Position numbers and translations under genes: made by a program
DNA from: Halococcus hamelinensis 100A6
GTDB taxonomy: Archaea; Halobacteriota; Halobacteria; Halobacteriales; Halococcaceae
NCBI RefSeq assembly: GCF_000336675.1
Contig: NZ_AOMB01000014.1
Location: 1-64,000, forward strand
DNA: 64,000 bases
Reading direction: 5' to 3'
The notes under the pieces: model-generated
The model's input: only the letters and a program-made list of their open reading frames with translations
What the model was told of the DNA's origin: nothing
The model's database searches: none
Shown here: piece after piece, positions 1 to 10,352 of the stretch
How positions within the stretch are numbered: position 1 is the stretch's first letter
Layout of the letters: every line of letters begins with the position of its first letter

Positions 1-26
1 CATCAGAGATGTGTATAAGAGACAGG
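1..26. other. Residual Tn5/Nextera sequencing adapter at contig end
   Basis: Positions 7-25 match the 19-bp Tn5 mosaic end (AGATGTGTATAAGAGACAG) exactly, so this is library-preparation sequence rather than genome. An apparent ATG at position 9 (peptide MCIRDR) and a reverse-strand peptide ending SYTHL are artefacts of it. Genomic sequence starts at about position 26. Confidence 0.97.
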
Positions 27-1184
27 TGCAACATCTCGGGGATCGACGACGAGGAGCTCATCGAACTCGGCGAGGACCCCGCCGACCCCGGCGGCTACTT
101 CATCGTCAACGGCTCCGAGCGCGTGCTGATGACCAGCGAGGACCTCGCGCCGAACAAGATCCTCGCCGAGTACGACTCGAAGTACGGCGACGAGATCCAG
201 GTCGCCAAGACCTTCAGCCAGCGCCGTGGCTATCGCGCGCTCGTGCTGTGTGAACGCAACCGGGAGGGGCTGCTCGAGGTCTCCTTCCCGAGCGTCTCGG
301 GTTCGATCGACTTCGTGACGCTGGTTCGGGCGCTGGGGCTCGAATCCGACGAGGAGATCGTCCACCGGGTCTCGGACGACCCCGAGGTCGTGAAGTTCAT
401 GCTCGAGAACTTAGAGGAGGCCGACGTCCAGACCGAGGAGGAGGCGATCGAGACCCTCGGCGAGCGCGTCGCCAGCGGCCAGGGCAAGAACTACCAGCTC
501 AAACGCGCCAACTACGTCATCGACCGCTACCTCCTGCCCCACCTCCACGAGGAGGGCGTCGACGACGAGGACGTTCGTATCAACAAGGCGTTCTATCTCT
601 GCCGGATGGCCGAGGCCTGTTTCGAACTCGCGCTCGGTCGGCGCGAGGCCGACGACAAGGACCACTACGCCAACAAGCGCCTCAAAGTCTCCGGCGACCT
701 GATGACCGACCTGTTCCGCACGGCCCTGAACAAGCTCGCGCGCGACGTGAAGTACCAGCTCGAACGCGCGAACATGCGAAACCGGCAGCTCTCGGTCAAC
801 ACCGTGGTTCGTTCGGACGTGCTGACCGAGCGGCTCGAACACCCGATCGCGACGGGTAACTGGGTCGGCGGGCGTTCGGGTGTCAGTCAGCTCGTCGACC
901 GCACGGACTACATGGGCGTTCTCTCCCACCTCCGGCGGCTCCGCAGCCCGCTCTCCCGGAGTCAGCCCCACTTCGAGGCCCGCGACCTCCACGCGACGCA
1001 GTGGGGACGCATCTGTCCCTCCGAGACGCCGGAGGGGCCGAACTGTGGGCTGGTGAAGAACTTCGCGCAGTCGATGGAGCTCTCCCAGGACATCGACGAC
1101 GAACGGGAACTGAAACGAGAACTCGCCACGATGGGGGTCGAGGGGATCCCCGGCATCGAGGGCGTCACCCCGAGTGCAGACTAA
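27..1184 (+). CDS. rpoB2: DNA-directed RNA polymerase subunit B'' (5'-truncated)
   Basis: This is the C-terminal 385 residues of the N-terminal half of the archaeal second-largest RNA polymerase subunit, which helps build the catalytic core and DNA-binding cleft. The conserved segment with [14 protein letters not shown] near the C-terminus is the rifampicin-region/fork-loop signature of RpoB. The protein ends shortly after it, as expected in lineages where rpoB is split into B'' and B'. The N-terminus is lost because the contig begins here, and the first true codon is at 27. The next gene (rpoB') starts 1 nt after the TAA. An in-frame GTG at 1174 would make the two overlap. Confidence 0.96.
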   Translation, partial: CNISGIDDEELIELGEDPADPGGYFIVNGSERVLMTSEDLAPNKILAEYDSKYGDEIQVAKTFSQRRGYRALVLCERNREGLLEVSFPSVSGSIDFVTLVRALGLESDEEIVHRVSDDPEVVKFMLENLEEADVQTEEEAIETLGERVASGQGKNYQLKRANYVIDRYLLPHLHEEGVDDEDVRINKAFYLCRMAEACFELALGRREADDKDHYANKRLKVSGDLMTDLFRTALNKLARDVKYQLERANMRNRQLSVNTVVRSDVLTERLEHPIATGNWVGGRSGVSQLVDRTDYMGVLSHLRRLRSPLSRSQPHFEARDLHATQWGRICPSETPEGPNCGLVKNFAQSMELSQDIDDERELKRELATMGVEGIPGIEGVTPSAD

Positions 1185-1185
1185 C

Positions 1186-3027
1186 ATGAGCAGCCAAACC
1201 CAATCCAACGCACGCGACGCAAAGGTCTACGTCAACGGGAGCCTCGTCGGTACCCACGCCGACCCCGAGGGGCTCGCCCACCAGGTCCGCGAGGCGCGCC
1301 GCCGCGGCGACGTCGCGTCGACGGTGAACGTCTCGGTCAAGGACGGGACCAACGAGGTCATCATCAACGCCGACGCCGGTCGGGCGCGCCGACCGCTGAT
1401 AGTCGTCGAGAACGGCGAGCCGCTGATCTCCGAGGCGGAGGTCGAGTCGGTGGTCGACGGCGAGTCGGACTTCGACGACCTCGTCGAGGGTGGATACATC
1501 GAGTTCATCGACGCCGAAGAGGAAGAGGACATCCTGGTCGGCGTCGACGAGGACGACCTCACGCCCGACCACACCCACCTCGAGATCGACCCCCAGTTGA
1601 TGTTCGGCATCGGCGCGGGGATGATCCCGTACCCCGAGCACAACGCGAGTCCGCGTATCACGATGGGGTCGGGGATGATCAAGCAGTCGCTCGGGCTCCC
1701 CTCCGCGAACTACCGGATCCGACCCGACACCCGCCAGCACCTGCTGCACTACCCCCAGCTCTCGATGGTGAAAACCCAGACCACCGAGCAGATCGGCTAC
1801 GACGACCGACCGGCGGCCCAGAACTTCGTGGTCGCCGTCATGTCGTATGAAGGGTTCAACATCGAGGACGCGCTGGTGCTCAACGGCGGGTCGATCGACC
1901 GCGCGCTCGGCCGCTCGCACTTCTTCCGGACCTACGAGGGCGAGGAGCGCCGCTACCCCGGCGGACAGGAGGACCGCTTCGAGATCCCCGACGACGACGT
2001 TCGGGGCGCGCGCGGCGAGGAGGCTTACACCCACCTCGACGAGGACGGCCTCGTGAACCCCGAGACCGAGGTCAGCGAGAGCGCGGTGTTGCTCGGGAAG
2101 ACCAGTCCCCCGCGATTCCTCGAAGAGCCGAACGACATGGGCGGTCTCAGCCCCCAGAAACGTCGCGAGACCAGCGTGACGATGCGCTCGGGCGAAGCCG
2201 GCGTCGTCGACACGGTGACGCTGATGCAGGGCGAGGACGGCTCGAAACTCTCGAAGGTCTCGGTGCGCGACGAGCGGATCCCCGAACTCGGCGACAAGTT
2301 CGCCTCGCGTCACGGTCAGAAGGGCGTCATCGGCCACATCGCCCCCCAGGAGGACATGCCCTTCACCGAGGAGGGCGTGGTGCCGGACCTGATCATCAAC
2401 CCGCACGCGCTGCCCTCGCGGATGACGGTGGGCCACGTGCTCGAGATGCTCGGCGGCAAAGTGGGCTCGCTCGAAGGCCGCCGGGTCGACGGGACGGCCT
2501 TCACCGGCGAGGAGGAGGAGGAACTCCGTGGCGCGCTCGAAGACCACGGCTTCGATTCGAGCGGTAAGGAGCGGATGTACTCGGGCGTCACGGGCGAGAA
2601 GATCGACGCCGAGATCTTCGTGGGGACCATCTTCTATCAGAAGCTCTACCACATGGTCTCGAACAAGATCCACGCGCGTTCGCGCGGGCCGGTGCAGGTC
2701 CTGACCCGCCAGCCCACCGAGGGGCGCGCCCGCGAGGGTGGCCTCCGGGTCGGCGAGATGGAACGCGACGTGCTGATCGGCCACGGCGCGGCGATGGCAC
2801 TCAAAGAACGCCTGCTCGACGAATCGGACAGGGAGTTCATCTACGTCTGCGGCAACTGCGGTATGAGCGCGGTCGAGAACGTCGAACAGCGTCGGGTCTA
2901 CTGTCCCAACTGTGGCGAGGAGACCGACATCCACGAGATCGAGATGAGCTACGCGTTCAAGCTCCTGCTCGACGAGATGAAGGCGCTCGGCATCGCGCCC
3001 CGACTCGACCTGATCGACGCGGTCTGA
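1186..3027 (+). CDS. rpoB1: DNA-directed RNA polymerase subunit B'
   Basis: A 613-residue C-terminal half of the archaeal second-largest RNA polymerase subunit. The active-site segment [12 protein letters not shown] lies at about residues 369-380, followed by the [11 protein letters not shown] segment. A C-terminal zinc ribbon uses Cys555, Cys558, Cys573 and Cys576. It forms the catalytic core with B'', A' and A'', encoded next to it in the same order. I chose the ATG at 1186 (MSSQTQSN) over an in-frame GTG at 1174 because it follows the rpoB'' stop directly. The rpoA' gene begins 19 nt after its stop, so one transcript is likely. Confidence 0.97.
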   Translation: MSSQTQSNARDAKVYVNGSLVGTHADPEGLAHQVREARRRGDVASTVNVSVKDGTNEVIINADAGRARRPLIVVENGEPLISEAEVESVVDGESDFDDLVEGGYIEFIDAEEEEDILVGVDEDDLTPDHTHLEIDPQLMFGIGAGMIPYPEHNASPRITMGSGMIKQSLGLPSANYRIRPDTRQHLLHYPQLSMVKTQTTEQIGYDDRPAAQNFVVAVMSYEGFNIEDALVLNGGSIDRALGRSHFFRTYEGEERRYPGGQEDRFEIPDDDVRGARGEEAYTHLDEDGLVNPETEVSESAVLLGKTSPPRFLEEPNDMGGLSPQKRRETSVTMRSGEAGVVDTVTLMQGEDGSKLSKVSVRDERIPELGDKFASRHGQKGVIGHIAPQEDMPFTEEGVVPDLIINPHALPSRMTVGHVLEMLGGKVGSLEGRRVDGTAFTGEEEEELRGALEDHGFDSSGKERMYSGVTGEKIDAEIFVGTIFYQKLYHMVSNKIHARSRGPVQVLTRQPTEGRAREGGLRVGEMERDVLIGHGAAMALKERLLDESDREFIYVCGNCGMSAVENVEQRRVYCPNCGEETDIHEIEMSYAFKLLLDEMKALGIAPRLDLIDAV

Positions 3028-3046
3028 TCTACTACCCCACCAACCC

Positions 3047-6004
3047 ATGAGCACCAACGCAACCCCCAAAGAAATCGGCGCGATCGACTTCGGGCTGATG
3101 AACCCGGAGGAGTATCGCGAGATGAGCGCGACGAAGATCATCACGGCCGACACCTACGACGACGACGGCTACCCCATCGACATGGGGCTGATGGACCCCC
3201 GATTGGGTGTCATCGACCCCGGCCTCGAGTGTAGCACGTGTGGCCAGCACTCCGGGTCGTGCAACGGCCACTTCGGCCACATCGAGCTCGCCGCCCCCGT
3301 GATCCACGTCGGCTTCACGAAACTCATCCGACGACTCCTGCGCGGGACCTGTCGGGAGTGTTCGCGGCTCCTGCTCGATTCGGCCGAGCGCGAGGAGTTC
3401 GCGACCCGGCTCCAGCGCGCCCGCGAACTCGACAACGACGTCAACGACGTCACGAAGGCCGCGATCCGCCAGGCCCGAAAGAAGGACCGCTGTCCCTACT
3501 GCGGCGAGGAACAATACGACGTCCAGCACGAGAAACCCACGACCTACTACGAGGTCCAGGACGTGCTCGCGGCGGACTACCCGCAGCTGATCGCGGCGGC
3601 GATGCAGCCCGACGAGGAGGAGGACGAGCCCGGAACGTCCCCACAGGAGCTCGCCGACGAGACGGACATCGAGCTCTCGCGGATCAACCAGATCCTCGGC
3701 GGGGAGTTCCGCCCGCGCGAGGAGAGCCGGAAGGCCATCGAGCGCGCCCTCTCGGTCGACCTCTCCGAGGAGGACCTCAACAAGCTGATGCCCTCGGACA
3801 TCCGCGACTGGTTCGAGGACATCCCGGACGAGGACGTGGGCGTCCTCGGCATCAACGCCGAGCGCTCGCGACCCGAGTGGATGGTTCTCACCGTACTACC
3901 GGTGCCGCCGGTGACCGCACGACCCTCGATCACACTCGACAACGGCCAGCGGAGCGAGGACGACCTCACCCACAAGCTGGTGGACATCATCCGGATCAAC
4001 CAGCGGTTCATGGAGAACCGCGAGGCCGGTGCGCCCCAGCTGATCATCGAGGACCTCTGGGAACTCCTCCAGTACCACGTCACGACCTTCATGGACAACG
4101 AGATCAGCGGGACGCCGCCGGCACGCCACCGTTCCGGCCGTCCCCTGAAGACCCTCTCCCAGCGACTCAAAGGGAAGGAGGGTCGGTTCCGCGGGTCGCT
4201 CTCGGGCAAGCGGGTGAACTTCTCCGCCCGGACCGTGATCTCGCCGGACCCGACGCTGAGCCTCAACGAGGTCGGGGTTCCCGAGCGGGTCGCGAGCGAG
4301 ATGACCCAGACGATGAACGTCAACGAGCGCAACATCGAGGAGGCGCGCCAGTACGTTCGCAACGGCTCGGAGGTCCACCCCGGTGCGAACCGGGTGATCC
4401 GGCCCGACGGCAAGGTGATGAAGATCTTAGAACAGGCGAAGGAGGAGCTAGCCGAGCGCATCGAGCCCGGCTGGCAGGTCCAGCGCCACCTCACCGACGG
4501 CGACATCGTGATCTTCAACCGCCAGCCGTCGCTCCACCGGATGAGTATCATGGCCCACGAGGTGGTCGTGATGCCGTACAAGACCTTCCGGCTGAATACG
4601 GTGGTTTGTCCGCCGTACAACGCCGACTTCGACGGCGACGAGATGAACATGCACGCCCTCCAGAACGAGGAGGCGCGGGCTGAGGCTCGCGTGCTGATGC
4701 GGGTCCAAGAGCAGATCCTGAGTCCGCGCTTCGGCGAGAACATCATCGGCGCGATCCAGGACCACGTCTCGGGGACCTATCTGTTGACGCACGACGACCC
4801 CGAAACGGGTGGGGTGCCGTCGTTCAACGAGACCCAGGCGCTCGACTTGCTCCGAGCCACTGGGGTCGATACGCTGCCCGACGCCGACGGCGAGGACGAC
4901 CAGGGCCGACCGCTCTGGACGGGTCGGACGATCTTCTCCGAACTCCTGCCGGACGGTCTCGACCTCGACTTCACGAGCTCGACCGGCGACACCGTGGTGA
5001 TCGAGAACGGCCGGCTCGTCGAGGGCACCGTCGACGAGGACGCGGTCGGCGCGTTCGGCGGCGAGGTCGTCGATACGATCGTCAAGCAGTACAGCGAGAC
5101 GAGGGCCCGAGTGTTCATCAACGAGGTGGCCTCGCTCGCGATGCGGGCGATCATGCACTTCGGGTTCTCGCTGGGTATCGACGACGAGTCGATCCCCAAC
5201 GAGGCCGAGGCTCAGATCGACGAGAGCATGGCCAACGCCTACGAGCGGATCGACGAGCTGATCGAGACCTACGAGAACGGCGACCTCGAGAGCCTGCCGA
5301 GCCGCACGGTCGACGAGACCCTCGAGATGAAGATCATGCAGACGCTCGGGAAGGCCCGGGACTCCGCCGGTGACATCGCGGAGGACCACTTCGCGCGCGA
5401 CAACCCCGCCGTGGTCATGGCCGAGTCGGGCGCACGTGGCTCGATGCTCAACCTCACCCAGATGGCGGCGTGTGTCGGCCAGCAGGCGGTCAGAGGTGAG
5501 CGGATCAACCGCGGCTACGAGGACCGAACCCTTTCGCACTACCAGGAGAACGACCTCTCGGCCGAGGCCCACGGCTTCGTCGAGCACTCCTACCGTGGCG
5601 GGCTCACCCCGCGTGAGTTCTTCTTCCACGCGATGGGTGGCCGCGAGGGGCTGGTGGACACGGCGGTCCGGACCTCGAAGTCCGGCTACCTCCAGCGCCG
5701 GCTGATCAACGCGCTCAACGAACTGGAGACCCAGTACGACGGGACCGTACGGGACACCTCCGACAACATCGTCCAGTTCGAGTTCGGCGAGGACAACACG
5801 AGCCCCGTGAAGGTCTCCTCGGGCGTCGACAACGATATCGACGTCGACGAGATCGCCGACCGCGTGCTCGCCGCGGAGTTCGAGGACGACGGCGAGACGT
5901 TCGCCCAGCCGACGAACCTCTCGGAGCACGCCGACGCGCGCACCACCGACCGCGCGACCACGTCGGATGCGCCGATCGACGTCCCGGAGGTGAGCGATGA
6001 CTGA
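3047..6004 (+). CDS. rpoA1: DNA-directed RNA polymerase subunit A'
   Basis: A 985-residue N-terminal part of the largest RNA polymerase subunit. Cys62/Cys65/Cys72 with the following GHFGHIE form the clamp zinc site. Cys102/Cys105 and Cys149/Cys152 form the second zinc site. The Mg-binding [12 protein letters not shown] motif lies at about residues 525-536. Residues 171-245 (nt 3557-3781) are an insertion, relative to my recollection of other archaeal A' proteins, between the second zinc site and the [16 protein letters not shown] segment. It reads like an XRE-type helix-turn-helix (see findings). The C-terminal ~40 residues are acidic. It overlaps rpoA'' by 8 nt, consistent with translational coupling. 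Confidence 0.97.
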   Translation: MSTNATPKEIGAIDFGLMNPEEYREMSATKIITADTYDDDGYPIDMGLMDPRLGVIDPGLECSTCGQHSGSCNGHFGHIELAAPVIHVGFTKLIRRLLRGTCRECSRLLLDSAEREEFATRLQRARELDNDVNDVTKAAIRQARKKDRCPYCGEEQYDVQHEKPTTYYEVQDVLAADYPQLIAAAMQPDEEEDEPGTSPQELADETDIELSRINQILGGEFRPREESRKAIERALSVDLSEEDLNKLMPSDIRDWFEDIPDEDVGVLGINAERSRPEWMVLTVLPVPPVTARPSITLDNGQRSEDDLTHKLVDIIRINQRFMENREAGAPQLIIEDLWELLQYHVTTFMDNEISGTPPARHRSGRPLKTLSQRLKGKEGRFRGSLSGKRVNFSARTVISPDPTLSLNEVGVPERVASEMTQTMNVNERNIEEARQYVRNGSEVHPGANRVIRPDGKVMKILEQAKEELAERIEPGWQVQRHLTDGDIVIFNRQPSLHRMSIMAHEVVVMPYKTFRLNTVVCPPYNADFDGDEMNMHALQNEEARAEARVLMRVQEQILSPRFGENIIGAIQDHVSGTYLLTHDDPETGGVPSFNETQALDLLRATGVDTLPDADGEDDQGRPLWTGRTIFSELLPDGLDLDFTSSTGDTVVIENGRLVEGTVDEDAVGAFGGEVVDTIVKQYSETRARVFINEVASLAMRAIMHFGFSLGIDDESIPNEAEAQIDESMANAYERIDELIETYENGDLESLPSRTVDETLEMKIMQTLGKARDSAGDIAEDHFARDNPAVVMAESGARGSMLNLTQMAACVGQQAVRGERINRGYEDRTLSHYQENDLSAEAHGFVEHSYRGGLTPREFFFHAMGGREGLVDTAVRTSKSGYLQRRLINALNELETQYDGTVRDTSDNIVQFEFGEDNTSPVKVSSGVDNDIDVDEIADRVLAAEFEDDGETFAQPTNLSEHADARTTDRATTSDAPIDVPEVSDD

Positions 6005-7181
6005 GATCACGACGGCGATCGAGACCGCCGTCGAGGAGACGACCCTCCCGAAGCGCCTGAAGGACGAGGTCTACGCCACGATCGAGTCGCGCGAGGTCAC
6101 CGAGGACGAAGCGACGTCGATCGTGGACGCGGTCGAGAATCGCTACCTCGACACGCGGGTCGAACCGCTCGACCCCGTCGGGACGGTCTCGGCCCAGTCG
6201 ATCGGCGAACCGGGGACCCAGATGACGATGAACACGTTCCACTACGCGGGCGTCGCGGAGATCGACGTCACGCAGGGGCTGCCCCGGCTGATCGAACTCG
6301 TCGACGCCCGGAAGACGCCGGACACGCCGATGATGACGGTCTACCTCGACGGCGAGTACGCCACGGACCGGGAGAAAGCCCACGAGGTGGTCTGGAACAT
6401 CGAGTCCACGCGTATCCTGGCGCTCGGCGACGTCTCGACCAACGTCGCGGACATGCTCGTCCAGGTCAGCCTCAACCAGCAGACCCTCGACGAGCGGATG
6501 ATCTCGGCCGAGGAGGTCGCCGAGATAATCGAGGACTCGCTCGGGGTCGACGTGGCTCGAAACGGGACCACGATCGAGTTCGGCCCGGCACAGCCGAGCT
6601 ACCGCGGCCTGCTCCAGCTCGTCGAGGAGCTCCGCGAGATCGTCTTCAAGGGTATCGAGGACGTCTCGCGCGTCGTGATCCGAAAGGAGGAGCTCGAAGA
6701 GGGCGAGGAGTTCGTGCTCTACACCGAGGGGTCGGCCTTCGGCGACGCCCTCGACATCGAGGGCGTCGACGCCTCCCGGACGACCTGTAACAACATCCAC
6801 GAGGTCTACCGAAACCTCGGGGTCGAGGCGGCCCGCGAGATCATCATCGAGGAGACGATGAACACCCTTGAAGAGCAGGGGCTCGGCGACGTCAACATCC
6901 GCCACCTGATGCTGGTGGCGGACATCATGACCGCCGAGGGGACGATCGAGTCGATCGGTCGCCACGGCATCTCGGGCAACAAGGACTCCGTTCTCGCGCG
7001 CGCGGCGTTCGAGGTCACGGTGAACCACCTGCTCGACGCCGCGGTCCACGGCGAGGTCGACGACCTCAACGGCGTGGCCGAGAACGTCATCGTCGGCAAA
7101 CCCATCAAGCTCGGCACCGGCGACGTCACGCTCCGGATGGGCGGGGCGACGGCCTCCGACGAGACCGAACCCGCCGACTGA
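5997..7181 (+). CDS. rpoA2: DNA-directed RNA polymerase subunit A''
   Basis: A 394-residue C-terminal part of the largest RNA polymerase subunit. It carries the trigger-loop region: [21 protein letters not shown] at about residues 65-85, then DVTQGLPRL. It completes the active centre with A'. The start overlaps the end of rpoA' by 8 nt, and the NusA-like gene starts 1 nt after its stop, so the polymerase genes and nusA form one operon. Length and order match other haloarchaea. Confidence 0.97.
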   Translation: MTEITTAIETAVEETTLPKRLKDEVYATIESREVTEDEATSIVDAVENRYLDTRVEPLDPVGTVSAQSIGEPGTQMTMNTFHYAGVAEIDVTQGLPRLIELVDARKTPDTPMMTVYLDGEYATDREKAHEVVWNIESTRILALGDVSTNVADMLVQVSLNQQTLDERMISAEEVAEIIEDSLGVDVARNGTTIEFGPAQPSYRGLLQLVEELREIVFKGIEDVSRVVIRKEELEEGEEFVLYTEGSAFGDALDIEGVDASRTTCNNIHEVYRNLGVEAAREIIIEETMNTLEEQGLGDVNIRHLMLVADIMTAEGTIESIGRHGISGNKDSVLARAAFEVTVNHLLDAAVHGEVDDLNGVAENVIVGKPIKLGTGDVTLRMGGATASDETEPAD

Positions 7182-7182
7182 G

Positions 7183-7602
7183 ATGCGCGTCACGCTGTCG
7201 GACGCCGCCCGGCGACGTATCGGGCTGTTCGACGACGTCACGGGCGCGAACGCGCTCGACTGTCTGACCGACGACATGGGCGTGTGCTTTCTGGTGGCCG
7301 CCGGCGAGATGGCCGACGCTATCGGGCCCGACGGACGGACGGTCGAGAAGCTCGAGGACCGACTCGGCGAGCGGGTCACGCTGGTCGAGACCGCCGAGAC
7401 GGCCGAGCGGTTCGTCGCCAACGCGCTCGCGCCCGCGGTGGTGCACAACGTCACGATCAGCGAGAACCGGAGTACGGTGGCCTACGCCGAGGTCGACCGG
7501 GCGGATACGGGCGTCGCCATCGGGCGCGACGGCCGCACCATCGACCTCGCACGGCGGCTGGCGAAGCGCCACTTCGATATCGACGCGATCGAACTGGTCT
7601 GA
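7183..7602 (+). CDS. nusA: NusA-like transcription factor, KH domains
   Basis: A 139-residue protein made essentially of two KH RNA-binding domains, as in archaeal NusA homologues, which lack the bacterial N-terminal and S1 domains. The KH signatures IGPDGRTVEKLEDRLG (about 47-62) and IGRDGRTIDLARRLAKR (about 111-127) are clear. It probably binds nascent RNA at the polymerase and affects elongation or termination, by analogy with bacterial NusA. It sits 1 nt after rpoA'', the conserved archaeal position. Confidence 0.93.
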   Translation: MRVTLSDAARRRIGLFDDVTGANALDCLTDDMGVCFLVAAGEMADAIGPDGRTVEKLEDRLGERVTLVETAETAERFVANALAPAVVHNVTISENRSTVAYAEVDRADTGVAIGRDGRTIDLARRLAKRHFDIDAIELV

Positions 7603-7658
7603 ACCGACGCCCTCAGGCGATCCGTACGATACTTCTCCGCATCGACTGACGGTTCGAC

Positions 7659-8183
7659 ATGGCCGTTTCATTTCGCCAGCCCACGGACGACGACCCCGAA
7701 CGGATCGCCGGATGGACCGATTCGCCGGCGTCACTGCTCCAGTGGGCCGGGCCCGTGTTCTCGTTCCCGTTCGATGCGGCACAGCTTCGTGACCACCTCG
7801 GCGAAATCGAGGACTCGGGACCTACACACCGGGCGTACGCCGCCGCTGCTGATGGCCGACTCGTGGGGTACCTCGAACTCGCCGACATCGATCGCGAAAA
7901 CCGTTCGGCCCGCGTCGCGCGAGTGATCGTCGACCCGGCCGAGCGCGGGAACAGCTACGGAACGGCGATGGTGCGTGAAATCGTCCGGATCGGATTCGAC
8001 GAGCTTGGTCTCCACCGGATCGGTCTCCGCGTGTTCGACTTCAACGAGGTCGCGATCGGGTGTTACGAGACCGTTGGCTTCGTCCAGGAGGGCGTGCTCC
8101 GCGACGTACGCCGACACGGTGAGGAGTACTGGTCGCTGGTGACGATGAGTTACCTCGAAACCGAACGGCCGTCGGATGAGTGA
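7659..8183 (+). CDS. GNAT family N-acetyltransferase (RimJ/RimL type)
   Basis: A 174-residue acetyltransferase. The acetyl-CoA pyrophosphate-binding segment is DPAERGNSYGTAMVREI (about 89-105), followed by LGLHRIGLRVFDFNEVAIGCYETVGF, the typical RimJ/RimL C-terminal block, and the EGVLRD strand. It transfers an acetyl group from acetyl-CoA to an amine; the substrate cannot be told from sequence. The gene lies between nusA and rpsL, where a tight ribosomal/polymerase operon would normally continue, so it looks like an insertion into the locus. Confidence 0.85.
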   Translation: MAVSFRQPTDDDPERIAGWTDSPASLLQWAGPVFSFPFDAAQLRDHLGEIEDSGPTHRAYAAAADGRLVGYLELADIDRENRSARVARVIVDPAERGNSYGTAMVREIVRIGFDELGLHRIGLRVFDFNEVAIGCYETVGFVQEGVLRDVRRHGEEYWSLVTMSYLETERPSDE

Positions 8184-8246
8184 TCCCCTCTTTTAGGCCG
8201 GCCGAAATACCGAAACCGCTTTTCGTTCCGACGGCAGTGCTCCCGT

Positions 8247-8999
8247 ATGGTACCATCCACCGCGGACACGGGATCGAGCGCCGAGGTCGTCGTCGTCGGC
8301 GACGGCATCGCCGGTCTCTCGGCGGCCATGTTCACCGCCCGGCACGACCTGGGGACGCTGGTCCTCGGCGACGGCGAGTCGATCCTCCGGCGGAACGCCC
8401 ACCTCGAGAACTATCCCGGGTTCCCGGCGGGGGTCAACGCACGACTCTTATTGGAGATGATGGGCGAGCAGGCCGACCGCGCCGGCTGCGACCGGCGGGA
8501 GGCGACCGTGACGCATGTCGAACCCCTCGACGACGGGTTCGCCGTCGAGACGGCCTTCGGGGACCGATACGAGACCCGATACGTGATCGCCGCGACCCGG
8601 AACGCGGTCGGCTACCTCGCCGACGTCGACGGGCTGGGGGTCATCGACCGCGGGAAGACGTTCCTCGAAACCGACGAGCGCGGCCGGACCGGCGTCGAGG
8701 GGCTCTACGCCGCGGGTCGGATCGCGGAGAAACCCTACCAGGCGGTCGTGAGCGCCGGCCACGGTGCGGAGGTGGCCGTCACGCTGCTGGAGGACGACGA
8801 GGCACCGTTCTACCACGACTGGGTCACGCCCGAGGGCTACTTCACCGGGCGTGGTCGCGACCTCCCGCCGGGCTGTGAGGAGGTCGACGAGGAGGAGCGC
8901 CGGCGGCGGGAGGACGAATCGCGGGAGGTCGTCGGTGAGTACGTCGCCGAGCGCCACCCGGACGACCAGCAGACCCATCCGAGCCTTCGGGAGGAATGA
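8247..8999 (+). CDS. FAD-dependent oxidoreductase, truncated thioredoxin-reductase-like
   Basis: A 250-residue protein with an N-terminal Rossmann fold (VVVGDGIAGLSAAMF, about 15-29) and HLENYPGFP, a hallmark of thioredoxin reductases. Near the end of the fold is GLYAAGRI, the second FAD-binding strand. The CxxC redox pair and the inserted NADPH-binding domain of true thioredoxin reductase are missing, and the first glycine motif is GxGxxG with Asp at the second position. Residues after about 190 form a charged tail (EEVDEEERRRREDES). It may reduce or oxidise something by another route, or only bind FAD. The ATG at 8247 follows a TATA-like CTTTT region at 8189. Confidence 0.75.
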   Translation: MVPSTADTGSSAEVVVVGDGIAGLSAAMFTARHDLGTLVLGDGESILRRNAHLENYPGFPAGVNARLLLEMMGEQADRAGCDRREATVTHVEPLDDGFAVETAFGDRYETRYVIAATRNAVGYLADVDGLGVIDRGKTFLETDERGRTGVEGLYAAGRIAEKPYQAVVSAGHGAEVAVTLLEDDEAPFYHDWVTPEGYFTGRGRDLPPGCEEVDEEERRRREDESREVVGEYVAERHPDDQQTHPSLREE

Positions 9000-9063
9000 A
9001 TCCCCTCTCCGAGGCGGCTCGAAACGGGAGGCATAAGTGCGCCCGTCGGATATGGGTGTCATA

Positions 9064-9492
9064 ATGGCTAACGGCAAGTACGCAGGGCGAAAGCTCAAAA
9101 AGGACCGCCAGAACCACCGGTGGTCCGACTCGAAGTACGCCCGCCGCGCCCGCGGGCTCCGCGAGAAGACCGACGCGCTCGAAGGTGCGCCACGGGGTCG
9201 GGGCATCGTGCTCGAAAAGGTCGGGATCGAGGCCAAACAGCCCAACTCCGCCATCCGCAAGTGTGTGCGGGTCCAGCTGATAAAGAACGGCAAGCAGGTG
9301 ACGGCGTTCTGTCCCGGCGACGGCGCGATCAGTTTTATCGACGAACACGACGAAGTCACCATCGCGGGTATCGGCGGCGCGAAGGGCCGCGCGATGGGTG
9401 ACCTCTCGGCGGTCAACTACAAAGTCGAGAAGGTCAACGGCGTATCGCTGATCGAACTCGTTCGCGGGAACGCGGAGAAACCCGTCCGATGA
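9064..9492 (+). CDS. rpsL: 30S ribosomal protein uS12
   Basis: A 142-residue archaeal/eukaryal-type uS12 that helps form the decoding centre of the small subunit. [20 protein letters not shown] and [16 protein letters not shown] are the conserved core. I chose the ATG at 9064 (MANGKYAG), the conserved haloarchaeal start, over an in-frame GTG at 9037. A TATA-like GCATAAGT lies about 27-36 nt upstream. The stop overlaps the rpsG start by 4 nt (ATGA), so the pair is translationally coupled. Confidence 0.97.
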   Translation: MANGKYAGRKLKKDRQNHRWSDSKYARRARGLREKTDALEGAPRGRGIVLEKVGIEAKQPNSAIRKCVRVQLIKNGKQVTAFCPGDGAISFIDEHDEVTIAGIGGAKGRAMGDLSAVNYKVEKVNGVSLIELVRGNAEKPVR

Positions 9493-10136
9493 GCGAGAGC
9501 GAGGCCGCCGAGGAGGAAGAGCAGGAAGCGGCGGACGAGGAGGTCGTCGCCGAGGAGGAGGCCGAACACGAGGCCGCCACCGGCGCGAAGCTCTTCGAGA
9601 AGTGGGACGTCACCGGGATCGAGTACGTCGACCCGAGCACCGAGCGCTATCTCAACGTGACGCCGGTCGAGCACACGATGGGCCGTCACGCCAGCAAGCA
9701 GTTCCAGAAAAGCGAGATCTCGGTGGTCGAGCGGCTGATCAATCGGCTGATGCAGACCGGCGAGAACACCGGGAAGAAACAGCAGGCGACCCGGATCGTT
9801 CGCGACGCCTTCGACCTCGTCCACGAGCGTACCGACGAGAACCCGGTCCAGATCCTGGTGCGCGCGGTCGAGAACGCCGCGCCGCGCGAGGAGACGGTGC
9901 GGCTCAAGTACGGCGGGATCTCGGTCCCGCAGGCCGTCGATATCGCCCCCCAGCGCCGGGTCGACCAGGCGCTGATGTTCCTCGCACAGGGCGCGTACAA
10001 CGCCTCCTTCAAGTCGCCCACCGACGCTCACGAGGCGCTCGCCAGTCAGCTCACGGGCGCGGCGGACTACGACGTCCAGAGCTACGCGATCAATCAGAAG
10101 GAAGAACGAGAGCGCGTCGCGGCCGCCGCGCGCTGA
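9489..10136 (+). CDS. rpsG: 30S ribosomal protein uS7
   Basis: A 215-residue uS7, the primary 16S rRNA 3'-domain binding protein. The first ~40 residues are an acidic Glu-rich tail typical of halophiles. The conserved [19 protein letters not shown] and [17 protein letters not shown] segments follow. It starts inside the rpsL stop (4-nt overlap). The usual partner aEF-2 is on the same strand 1.4 kb downstream, separated by a reverse-strand gene and a repeat island. Confidence 0.97.
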   Translation: MSESEAAEEEEQEAADEEVVAEEEAEHEAATGAKLFEKWDVTGIEYVDPSTERYLNVTPVEHTMGRHASKQFQKSEISVVERLINRLMQTGENTGKKQQATRIVRDAFDLVHERTDENPVQILVRAVENAAPREETVRLKYGGISVPQAVDIAPQRRVDQALMFLAQGAYNASFKSPTDAHEALASQLTGAADYDVQSYAINQKEERERVAAAAR

Positions 10137-10352
10137 CGGGTCGGGACCGCTCGGTCCGACGCGGGTTCGATTCGCTGTTTCCTGTTTCGCAACGCCGCCA
10201 TAGCCACGCCGAGGCTCGACGAGGTCGTTCGATACCGACGTGAGTGCTGTCCGCGAGATGAGTGTCGTTTCGTGGCGAGGCCGGCGATCCGTTGGTCGAA
10301 CCGCTCACTCGGTGGTACGTCCGAAGGTGTCCTGCCCGTCGGAATCGAGCGC

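Noticed and set aside
9-26. ATG start MCIRDR for rpoB''
   Set aside because: The ATG lies in sequencing adapter. The real N-terminus is missing because the contig ends.
1165-3153. 662-codon reverse-strand open frame across rpoB'
   Set aside because: It is the antisense shadow of rpoB' in high-GC DNA. Its translation is Asp/Val/Leu/His-rich with no family motif, and the forward frame is a complete RNA polymerase subunit.
10160-10180. T-arm-like GCGGGTTCGATTCGC, possible tRNA
   Set aside because: The second half of the stem does not pair and no acceptor or anticodon arm can be built around it.
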